Shown: positions 8,502 through 15,492 of the stretch, one piece after another
Layout: each line of letters opens with the position of its first letter
Numbering within the stretch: position 1 is the first letter of the stretch
Origin: Marinospirillum perlucidum
GTDB taxonomy: Bacteria > Pseudomonadota > Gammaproteobacteria > Pseudomonadales > Halomonadaceae
Assembly: GCF_003336805.1 (NCBI RefSeq)
Contig: NZ_QFWJ01000001.1
Location: 310,001-374,000, forward strand
DNA: 64,000 nt
Direction of reading: 5' to 3'
The notes under the pieces: generated by a model
Databases searched by the model: none
What the model was told of the DNA's origin: nothing
Seen by the model: the letters and a program-made list of their open reading frames with translations, nothing else
Translations under genes and position numbers: made by a program

Positions 8502-8897
8502 TTGAGAATAATAACGTTCGGTTCCTTTGATATTTTACATTATGGGCATATTCGCCTGCTTAAGCGGGCGCGTGAGCTGGGTGATGAGCTGCTGGTTGGT
8601 GTTTCCTCTGATCAGTTGAATTTTAATAAAAAAGGCCGAACTCCTGTTTACTCCGAGTTTGAACGTATGGAAATCCTCAAGTCCTTACGTTTTGTCGATG
8701 CGGTTTTTTTAGAGGAATCCCTGGAAAAGAAACGCGAGTATCTTCTTGAGTATCGGGCAGATATGCTGGTTATGGGCAATGACTGGGAAGGCAAATTTGA
8801 TGAGTTCAGGGATATTTGCCAAGTGCATTATCTTGAGCGCACCCCTTCCATTTCCACAACTTCAATTATTGAAGTTGTTAAGGAAATGAAACACTGA
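8502..8897 (+). CDS. Glycerol-3-phosphate cytidylyltransferase-like protein (TagD family)
   Basis: A short (131 aa) cytidylyltransferase-fold enzyme. Residues 6-16 carry FGSFDILHYGH, the GTFDxxHxGH nucleotide-binding motif. The C-terminus has RTPSISTTSI, close to the RTEGISTT signature of CTP:glycerol-3-phosphate cytidylyltransferases. It would make CDP-glycerol (or another CDP-alcohol) in the cytosol. The TTG at 8502 is the only usable start between the in-frame msbA stop and the essential motif, with AAGGGTAAG upstream. A CDP-glycerol glycerophosphotransferase-like gene (12577-13662) and a LicD gene lie nearby and would use its product. An RfaE-like heptose adenylyltransferase or an FAD synthetase-like enzyme is less likely. 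Confidence 0.75.
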   Translation: MRIITFGSFDILHYGHIRLLKRARELGDELLVGVSSDQLNFNKKGRTPVYSEFERMEILKSLRFVDAVFLEESLEKKREYLLEYRADMLVMGNDWEGKFDEFRDICQVHYLERTPSISTTSIIEVVKEMKH

Positions 8898-8898
8898 A

Positions 8899-10224
8899 AT
8901 GCTTAAGTGGGATCAACTTTGGCAGGCTCCATCCAACTGGTCAGCCCCGCGATACTGGTATTGGTTACTGGTATTTCTATCGCTGTTTTTTGCTGTTGGG
9001 CAACTGGGATTAAAGGATGAGATCAAACCGCTAGTCTACCTTCTGACTTTAAGCGGTCTCTATGTTCTCTGTCGTTATCATCCGGAGCTTAGATTTTCTC
9101 CCTTGCCCCTGATGGGGTTGGCCGCCTTGATAATCCCCTTGATTAGCTGGGGGTTGGTGGTTTGGCAAAATCCCGATCTGGCGAGTAGTTCGCCAAGATC
9201 AGAAGACTTGGCTGATAAGTTCCTTTTTATCTTCCCCGCCTTGGTGCTGGCTGGTAGCAGCCGTAATACCCTTATCTTCTGGGGAATGGGGCTGGTGGCT
9301 GCCCTCAGCTTACCCTGGGTTGAGGGTTCAGGTTTTTCAGAACTGCAAGCAGCAGCGGAAGGTCAGCGAACGGGTTTCGGTCGCCATATTATTTCTATGG
9401 GGATCGTTCATGGCACTTTTCTGTTAGGGCTTTTTGCTTTCTTTTCCCGCTTGGTGATGCGTCCTCGTTTCTCCTGGTGGCGTTTTTTGCTTTGGGCTTT
9501 TCTCGTTGGCTACCTGACCTTTACACTCTTGGCCAGTCAGTCTCGTGCTGTCTATCTAGGTATGCTTTTAGCACTATTTTTGGGTTTGTTGATGCTGGCT
9601 TGGCATTACTGTAAACAGTCCAAACAGTTGCTCCACCATGGCAAGGTATATGCCTTAATTCTTTTGGTGGCTATAGGTTCGGTCAAACTGTTTGAAGAGA
9701 ATGCCTTAATTAAATCGAGCTGGGAGCGAACGCAAAAAGAGATAGAGGTATATCAGCTAGTCTTGGCTGGTGACTGGGATCAAATTCCTCAAAATAGTGC
9801 AGGCCTGCGTATCCATTTCTGGAAAGATGTATTGGCCTGGTCTCAGGAGCGCCCAATATTTGGCTGGGGTTATGGCGCAGGTCAAAAAATGCACCAGGAG
9901 GCTGACAACTGGTTTGGTGACCGCTATTTCATTACTGTACATAATGATTTTTTGGAGTTGCTGATCACTTACGGCTTGGTCGGTGTCGGGTTTATTCTAT
10001 TCTTTTATGCTTATGTTTTTTGGAGCTTGTTTAGGGCTTGGAAACATCAGTTAATGGATTCAGATTTTTTTGCCTTTTTTATATTGTTCTTTGCGTTCTT
10101 TCTGATTAATGGTGTTTTTTTAACGAACTTCCTGTTTCGGGACACCATCTACCTTTTTAATCTAATCATGGCAGGTGCAGCAGGCTACATAATAAGAATG
10201 AGGTGGTTAAGAGATGGCGGGTAA
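8899..10224 (+). CDS. O-antigen ligase/polymerase family membrane protein (Wzy_C domain)
   Basis: A 441-residue polytopic inner-membrane protein with about ten hydrophobic segments. Between TM segments in the C-terminal half lies a large loop (about residues 270-350) with FWKDVLAWSQERPIFGWGYG and the conserved HNDFLELLITYGLVG, the Wzy_C/WaaL hallmark. In LPS pathways this family ligates O-antigen or other undecaprenyl-linked glycans to lipid A-core on the periplasmic face. It starts two bases after the cytidylyltransferase and its 3' end overlaps the licD-like gene by 11 bases. WaaL ligase is the likely role from context, but Wzy polymerase cannot be excluded. Confidence 0.82.
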   Translation: MLKWDQLWQAPSNWSAPRYWYWLLVFLSLFFAVGQLGLKDEIKPLVYLLTLSGLYVLCRYHPELRFSPLPLMGLAALIIPLISWGLVVWQNPDLASSSPRSEDLADKFLFIFPALVLAGSSRNTLIFWGMGLVAALSLPWVEGSGFSELQAAAEGQRTGFGRHIISMGIVHGTFLLGLFAFFSRLVMRPRFSWWRFLLWAFLVGYLTFTLLASQSRAVYLGMLLALFLGLLMLAWHYCKQSKQLLHHGKVYALILLVAIGSVKLFEENALIKSSWERTQKEIEVYQLVLAGDWDQIPQNSAGLRIHFWKDVLAWSQERPIFGWGYGAGQKMHQEADNWFGDRYFITVHNDFLELLITYGLVGVGFILFFYAYVFWSLFRAWKHQLMDSDFFAFFILFFAFFLINGVFLTNFLFRDTIYLFNLIMAGAAGYIIRMRWLRDGG

Positions 10225-10813
10225 TGTGAAGCTTGAAGGAGACCTTGGCAACCGAGCATTAGAAATGCTGGCAGAAGTGACTAGTGTCCTGGAAAAATTC
10301 GGGGTTGACTATGCTCTGGATTGTGGAACTCTGCTGGGCTTCGTTCGTGAGAATCGTATCCTGCCTTGGGATAATGATATGGATGTTTGTACCTCGGCTA
10401 GCGAGATCAAGAAGTTAAAAAAGTGTGCGCTCCACCTTTGGTTCAAGGGTTACCGTGTTCGTTTTGCCCGTGCTACCTATGACTATGGGCCAATTAAAAA
10501 GGGTGATCCGCGAGCCTTAAAAATTCGAAACCGAAAAGGACTACTGCACCGAGGTGATTTGTTGTTGGATATTTTTATTAAATATCCGGATGGAGAAGGC
10601 AAGATGTATCTTATGGTTGGAGCTGCTGAAGAATCGATCGTTCAGTCTTTTTGTGCCAGCCACCTTGAAGAGAAAACTCTATATCGTCTAGGCGAGCAAG
10701 AATACCCGATTCCGGCTGATTATGATAAATACCTGACTTCACGTTATGGTGATTGGCGGACCCCAGTCAAAGACTGGGATTTTCATAATGATGATCAATC
10801 TAGGGTTAGCTGA
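10214..10813 (+). CDS. LicD-family phosphotransferase
   Basis: A 199-residue protein of the LicD (nucleotidyltransferase-like) family, whose members transfer phosphocholine or related phospho-alcohols from CDP donors to glycans. The diagnostic stretch is DCGTLLGFVRENRILPWDND at residues ~36-55 (the D-x-D of PWDNDMDV is the metal site). A later YGDWRTPVKDW resembles the C-terminal YG.-W..P motif. No signal peptide or TM segment is seen. It overlaps both neighbours (WaaL-like gene upstream, GT90 downstream by one base), so it is part of one operon. The donor is unknown; CDP-glycerol from the cytidylyltransferase upstream is a reasonable guess because no choline genes (licABC) are seen. Confidence 0.78.
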   Translation: MAGNVKLEGDLGNRALEMLAEVTSVLEKFGVDYALDCGTLLGFVRENRILPWDNDMDVCTSASEIKKLKKCALHLWFKGYRVRFARATYDYGPIKKGDPRALKIRNRKGLLHRGDLLLDIFIKYPDGEGKMYLMVGAAEESIVQSFCASHLEEKTLYRLGEQEYPIPADYDKYLTSRYGDWRTPVKDWDFHNDDQSRVS

Positions 10814-11763
10814 TGGGAATTGCCAAGCTATCTAAAGCCTTGCACAAGGCAGGTTTTTATTTAAAGGGCAGTCTGACCGCCAATCTGCCCGACCAGCTTT
10901 TCCGTCCTTTTCTTGAATCCCGGTTAGCGCGCTTGGCATCTTATGACCAGGAACAGATCCTTGATCGAGTTAACTACTATAATAAGTTGAGCGATTCATT
11001 TTCTCTGGATGAATCAGCAATCAGAATAGATCAATTCCAAAAAGATGGTAGTCGTGCTTACTTTCTGGATATGAAAGAGTTGGTGCGTTTCTTTCCCGGT
11101 GACTTGCGAATTCAGTATCTCTTTGGTGATATCACCGAGGTTCCTGCATCTCCTGCTTTTTTAAAGAGTCGTCCAATCACTGATAGCAACCAGAATTCCA
11201 TTCTTTTAAAGCTTAATAAGGTCAGGCATTACTTTACAGAGGAAGACCCCTTAGGATTTGATGAAAAACTGGATCAGATTGTTTGGCGGGGTAAGGCCTA
11301 TATGCCTTGGCGTAAAGTCGTTGTCGACCGTTATCATGATCACCCCCTGTGCGATATTGGTCAGGTTGATAAGAAAGCTCAAGGTACGTCTACCTGGCGA
11401 CCCTTTATGAGTATTCGTGACCAGCTACGATATAAGTATATTTTAAGTATTGAAGGTCATGATGTGGCGACGAACCTTAAATGGATTATGTCTTCAAACT
11501 CCTTGTGTATGATGAAGAAGCCCAGGTTTGAGACCTGGTTTATGGAGGGGAGGCTCGAGCCAGGCGTTCACTACGTTGAATTAAATGAAGACCACTCGGA
11601 TCTTGAAGATAAAGTGAATTATTACAATGCCCATCCTGAAGAGGCGAAAGCAATTGTCACTAAGGCCCGTGAGCATGCCGCACAATTTCAGGATCCCAAG
11701 CAGGAAGAGCTCGTATCTCTCTTGGTTATGAAGAAGTTCTTTGAATTAAGTGGTCAGCTATAG
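10813..11763 (+). CDS. Glycosyltransferase family 90 (LPS-modifying, CAP10-like)
   Basis: A 316-residue cytosolic or peripheral protein with the GT90/CAP10 pattern: VWRGKAYMPWRKVVVDRY (residues ~157-174), then RYKYILSIEGHDVATNLKW and SNSLCMMKKPRFETWFMEG, then GVHYVEL. Bacterial members act in LPS outer-core synthesis in Pasteurellaceae and relatives. The start codon shares a base with the licD stop. Its 3' end overlaps by six bases the oppositely oriented gene at 11758, leaving no room for a terminator between them. Donor and acceptor sugars cannot be told. Confidence 0.8.
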   Translation: MGIAKLSKALHKAGFYLKGSLTANLPDQLFRPFLESRLARLASYDQEQILDRVNYYNKLSDSFSLDESAIRIDQFQKDGSRAYFLDMKELVRFFPGDLRIQYLFGDITEVPASPAFLKSRPITDSNQNSILLKLNKVRHYFTEEDPLGFDEKLDQIVWRGKAYMPWRKVVVDRYHDHPLCDIGQVDKKAQGTSTWRPFMSIRDQLRYKYILSIEGHDVATNLKWIMSSNSLCMMKKPRFETWFMEGRLEPGVHYVELNEDHSDLEDKVNYYNAHPEEAKAIVTKAREHAAQFQDPKQEELVSLLVMKKFFELSGQL

Positions 11764-12573
11764 TTTTAATTGGAAATACTCACTCAAGGCTAACCACTGC
11801 TTTCTATTAAGGTCTTCATCAATATTGGCTTTGGATAGAGAGAAAGTTTGGCTGCCTATCACATGTAGAGGCCTGGGTGCTTGCTGTTTGGGTTTTCGAA
11901 TGGCTGTGCCTTTAAGTTCTGCCATTGCCTTGAACCAGAGGTCGTCGGCTTTAGGGGCAAGTTTTAGAAAAAGTGTGCTATCCGATACTTTGGGATCCAA
12001 GCTGTTAGGTGGATAGAGGACTCCTGCGAATCCAATCGGAACATAATCCGGTTGGCTGGCATCTTTTTCTTTGACTACTTCCCAGTCTTTGTAGGGCAAG
12101 AGTTCTTTGTTTGAATAAGTCACTCTTCTACATGAGTTGGCTAAGATGTAGCCAGGATTTTGCTCATGATCTTGATACATCAGTTTTAACCAGTCTGGGT
12201 GGTAGATAAGATCATCATCGCAAGTCACCAGGGTTTTCTCAGGGTACTCTTCTAAAGCAAATATGAGTTTTCTGTGGGACGAAGTTAGTCCTCTATACTT
12301 GATTCCAAATGCATCGCTTTCCAGTGATTGTAGCTGGCTAGGTACCCTGTTTTTAAGTTCGTCATTTAGCCATAAAATGATTTTCTCAGCTCTATGCTTC
12401 TGATTGAGCAGGCTGCGGATAGTTATATCGACACTTGAAATTCTATTGGGAATTGTTGTCAGGGTTACAGTAACGGGTAATATCTTTTCAGCTGGATTAG
12501 TTAGCTCTTCCCAGCTTTGTCGGCGAAGCTGCCATGTCTTTAGAGCTGAGCGAATAAAGTTCTTTGGTTTCAT
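11758..12573 (-). CDS. Glycosyltransferase-like protein, probably LPS core
   Basis: A 271-residue protein with a GT-A type (GT2-like) beginning: VTVTLTTIPNRISSVDITIR near residues 35-54 and a nucleotide/metal motif LVTCDDDLIYHPDWL near 114-128. The D-D-D stretch would bind a metal-nucleotide sugar. There is no membrane segment. It is the last gene of a minus-strand run (WaaP-like kinase, glycerophosphotransferase, this gene), three bases after the previous stop. Family assignment comes from motif shape only, and the sugar specificity is unknown. Confidence 0.6.
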   Translation of the reverse strand: MKPKNFIRSALKTWQLRRQSWEELTNPAEKILPVTVTLTTIPNRISSVDITIRSLLNQKHRAEKIILWLNDELKNRVPSQLQSLESDAFGIKYRGLTSSHRKLIFALEEYPEKTLVTCDDDLIYHPDWLKLMYQDHEQNPGYILANSCRRVTYSNKELLPYKDWEVVKEKDASQPDYVPIGFAGVLYPPNSLDPKVSDSTLFLKLAPKADDLWFKAMAELKGTAIRKPKQQAPRPLHVIGSQTFSLSKANIDEDLNRKQWLALSEYFQLKL

Positions 12574-12576
12574 ATA

Positions 12577-13662
12577 CTAGCTTTTATCAAGGAGAGTGGT
12601 TGCAATTCTTACGGAGACCTGTCCATCCAGATCGCCTATTAGCTCTTGTGTAGTTTCAGCCCTTTGTTTTTGCCGCTTAAGGGGTTCCTTAAGTTCCTGC
12701 TTCACTATTTTAGCAAGCTCTGAAGGCTTGTTAACATGCGTTGCTACCTGGCGATATTGATGAATGGTTTGATCCATGCGTTTTTCAAAACGGAAACGTA
12801 AGGGACCGCGATAGCTCCATCTGAGTTTAAGGAAATCTAGCCAGATAACAGGCTTGTCCAGAGCCGCAAATTCAAAGAGAGCGGATGAGGCTTCACTGAT
12901 TAGAAGATCTGCAGTTGCCATGTAGGGTAGCAGAGAGATTTCTTCAGCTGGTGCCAGGTAAACATTGTCAAAATTAGCCCAGTGGTGGAAGCGCTCTCTC
13001 TGTTGTGCATACTTCTTGTGGGTATAGCTAATCAAGTGGGGTTTGATGATGATATTGCAATCATTCAGCTCCTGAGGCCAATTGATGGGGAGGCATTCGA
13101 TAGAGCTGGGGTAAAAGGTGGGCGCATAGACCAGCGTTGGCTTGTTCGGATCAAGCCGGTGGCTGGCCAAATCAAAAGCCTTGGAATAAGGCCGATTGAC
13201 TTTCGCCAGGGGATCCAGCTTGGCAAAGCCTGTTTGCACGAAATATGCTTGAGGATAGAGTTGTTGGAGTTGTTCCTGTCTGAATTGGCCTTCTGTAAAG
13301 CGCAGATCAAACTCGGCAAGTTCAGGGTCGTAGTAGCAGGATTTAACTCCGATGCCGTGATAGAGCAGTGCCGTTTTGGTATGCGGGTCCAGCTCTTTTA
13401 GGTAGCTGCAACCATTGCCAAAAAGAATCCAGTCAGGTTTGCAGTCTTGGTAATAATCTAGAACTTCATCGCTATCAATAATCTGAAAGGGTAAAGAGGT
13501 GGTTGCCGTATAGCTATCTAACAACAGTTGATTGTCAGGCTTTTTATGTATAACCAGTTCGCAATTGACACCCCGTTTCTCCAGCTCTTTCAGAACTGGT
13601 TCATATTGTGGAATATAGTAAAGGCTGGGGGTATCAAACTTGATATTAGGATTTTTTTGCAT
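12577..13662 (-). CDS. CDP-glycerol glycerophosphotransferase-like protein (TagB/TagF family)
   Basis: A 361-residue protein resembling the C-terminal catalytic part of Gram-positive teichoic-acid glycerophosphotransferases. Visible matches are TALLYHGIGVKSCYYDPEL (His of the HG motif), LVYAPTFYPSS, NIIIKPH and DLLISEASSALFEFAALDKP (the donor-binding S-S-x-x-E-F region). It would move glycerol phosphate from CDP-glycerol to a glycan. It overlaps the upstream kinase gene by 17 bases. In a Gram-negative LPS cluster this predicts glycerol-phosphate substitution of core or O-antigen, consistent with the TagD-like gene at 8502. Confidence 0.75.
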   Translation of the reverse strand: MQKNPNIKFDTPSLYYIPQYEPVLKELEKRGVNCELVIHKKPDNQLLLDSYTATTSLPFQIIDSDEVLDYYQDCKPDWILFGNGCSYLKELDPHTKTALLYHGIGVKSCYYDPELAEFDLRFTEGQFRQEQLQQLYPQAYFVQTGFAKLDPLAKVNRPYSKAFDLASHRLDPNKPTLVYAPTFYPSSIECLPINWPQELNDCNIIIKPHLISYTHKKYAQQRERFHHWANFDNVYLAPAEEISLLPYMATADLLISEASSALFEFAALDKPVIWLDFLKLRWSYRGPLRFRFEKRMDQTIHQYRQVATHVNKPSELAKIVKQELKEPLKRQKQRAETTQELIGDLDGQVSVRIATTLLDKS

Positions 13663-14503
13663 GTCTTTTGCGAAGCTTTCTCTTCATCCATTTGAGGGGG
13701 TTGGCTTGGATGTTTCTTAAAGTGTACCAGCTGTTAACTGCCGATTCTGTGTCCTCTTCAGGCCAGTGTTTTGCCATGAAGCGAAGGCTTAACTCATGGT
13801 TAGGTTTCAGTCTTCTGAGGTTCCAGAGCTTAATCGCCTTTTGAAGTTTTGCGGGCAACCAAGGCCAGTGTTTGCTGTGAGAAAGGATAACATCATCGGT
13901 ATCGATTAAGACCAGCCGAAAACCCTCTGAATTTTCTTCGACCAGTATATTGCTCATTTTCAGGTCGGCAAAGTGATAGCTGGAAGCTTCCAGCGCACGG
14001 GTAATGCAGGCTAATTGCTCTAGACTGGCTTCGGTGACTTCTGGTGTCGGTGAGCCTTCCAGCCAAGTTTTCAGACTCTGCTGAGCCGCTACGCTTTTAT
14101 AGATAAACAGGCCGCGGCGGTGAAGGCCAAAGCGGCCATTCAGGCAGGCAATCGGTTGTATTGCAGGGATTTCTAGCTGCTGAAGCCTTAATGCCCCGTG
14201 GTAGCTGCGTTGCGCCGGATTCTGCAACCAGCTTTTGATAAAGAAATCCAGGCGTCGCCCCAGACCATGCTGTCCCAGGTCAGCAAAGACTTTGAAAATG
14301 TATTCCTGTCCCTGATAGCTGACAAAATGTAGCTGATGGCCGGCCCTTAAAACTTTATTCAGGCTTTTGGTGATTTGCGGGCCCGGAGTATCTGAAGCAA
14401 GTTGTTCCGGATCTTCGGGGTGAGCCAGAAGCCGGGCACCAAAATCGATCAAGGGTTGTTGATCTGCCTGATTTGAGCAGGTTTCTATCTGCAGGCCCGC
14501 CAT
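13646..14503 (-). CDS. Lipopolysaccharide core kinase (WaaP/InaA family)
   Basis: A 285-residue member of the small eukaryotic-kinase-like LPS kinase family that phosphorylates inner-core sugars in the cytosol. The ATP-lysine region is YIFKVFADLGQHGLGRRLDF. The catalytic loop reads YHFADLKMSNILV (Asp then Asn), followed by the metal motif VLIDTDDVIL in place of DFG. The basic C-terminus (KRKLRKRHAKK) is typical of peripheral LPS enzymes. It is first in a three-gene minus-strand operon and divergent from the PAP2 gene. Whether heptose or Kdo is the target cannot be decided. Confidence 0.8.
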   Translation of the reverse strand: MAGLQIETCSNQADQQPLIDFGARLLAHPEDPEQLASDTPGPQITKSLNKVLRAGHQLHFVSYQGQEYIFKVFADLGQHGLGRRLDFFIKSWLQNPAQRSYHGALRLQQLEIPAIQPIACLNGRFGLHRRGLFIYKSVAAQQSLKTWLEGSPTPEVTEASLEQLACITRALEASSYHFADLKMSNILVEENSEGFRLVLIDTDDVILSHSKHWPWLPAKLQKAIKLWNLRRLKPNHELSLRFMAKHWPEEDTESAVNSWYTLRNIQANPLKWMKRKLRKRHAKKS

Positions 14504-14599
14504 CTTCTCTCCGTTCTGGACTAGCTTTTAAGGTCGCCAAGCTTACCTCTTGCTGTATTTTCTGTAAAATGATCCTTTTGTTTTGACAGGAGTCTTGCG

Positions 14600-15415
14600 G
14601 TGTCTTTTTCCACTTGGTGGCGTTTAGGTGTTTTGTTACTGCTTGCCTTGCCAGTTTCCGTGTTGGCTGACGAGGAAGCTGGTGGCCAGCAGGATGAGTA
14701 TGGCTACTGGTCCAATTTTTACCGTATTCCTGCAGCGGCTTTTAGCGAAGAAATTTTCACTCTTGATGGAGACAAGCTGCAGCGTAATGCCCTGGCTGTG
14801 GGTGCCGTTGCGCTGGTCTATACCCAGGATGAAGAAATTCGTGATTACTGGATGGATCACCTGAAAAGTGATGATATGGACGACGTCACAGGTTTTTTGG
14901 ATGATCTGGGTTCACCTGAAGGGGGCGCTGTTATTCATGGTGTCACAGCACTCTCAGCCTGGGTTCTGGATGATGATTACCTGATGGATACCACTGCCTT
15001 GTCGGTTCAGTCGGTTTTATTAAGTCAGGCCTTTGCTGAAACCAGTAAGCGGCTAACAGGGCGGGAGCGTCCACGCGATTCCGGTGGGGATTCAACTCTC
15101 TGGGGCGAGAAGGGGATGTCGTTTTTCTCCGGACATGCTTCGGGTGCTTTTGCTGCCATGACGGTTTTTGCTGAACGCTATAAGCATCGTCCCCTGGTTT
15201 ACTGGAGCACCTACGGCGTTGCTGCTGCTACGGCCTTAAGCCGAATCAATGAAGAGGCTCACTGGGCTTCGGATACCCTGGCGGGCAGTTTGGTCGGTTG
15301 GGGGCTGGGCCATCTTACCCTGCGCTATAGCCCCTTTGAGACCTCTGAAAATACGGTTCTATTGCCCAGTGTGGGTGAGGATCAGTTGGGTTTAATGCTG
15401 CATCATTCTTTTTAA
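14600..15415 (+). CDS. PAP2-family phosphatase, exported
   Basis: A 271-residue secreted or membrane-anchored acid-phosphatase-like protein. A Sec signal peptide (MSFSTWWRLGVLLLLALP..VLA) covers residues 1-23. The three PAP2 motifs are present: KRLTGRERP near residue 150, FFSGHAS near 175, and SRINEEAHWASD near 214, with catalytic histidines in the second and third. GTG at 14600 follows CAGGAG. Neighbouring LPS genes suggest it acts on lipid-linked phosphates (undecaprenyl-PP or lipid A) in the periplasm, but the hydrophilic character also fits a generic periplasmic phosphatase. Confidence 0.82.
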   Translation: MSFSTWWRLGVLLLLALPVSVLADEEAGGQQDEYGYWSNFYRIPAAAFSEEIFTLDGDKLQRNALAVGAVALVYTQDEEIRDYWMDHLKSDDMDDVTGFLDDLGSPEGGAVIHGVTALSAWVLDDDYLMDTTALSVQSVLLSQAFAETSKRLTGRERPRDSGGDSTLWGEKGMSFFSGHASGAFAAMTVFAERYKHRPLVYWSTYGVAAATALSRINEEAHWASDTLAGSLVGWGLGHLTLRYSPFETSENTVLLPSVGEDQLGLMLHHSF

Positions 15416-15492
15416 CAGCCTCTTTTGAAACCTGCTTGTCTTCTTGCAGTCAATAAGAGACTTTTTTCATTATTTTTTAACTCAAGGTGTTT

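Noticed and set aside
8502-8897. Heptose adenylyltransferase (RfaE C-domain) as identity
   Set aside because: The RTPSISTTSI motif and nearby glycerophosphotransferase fit a TagD-like enzyme better; no heptose kinase gene is adjacent.
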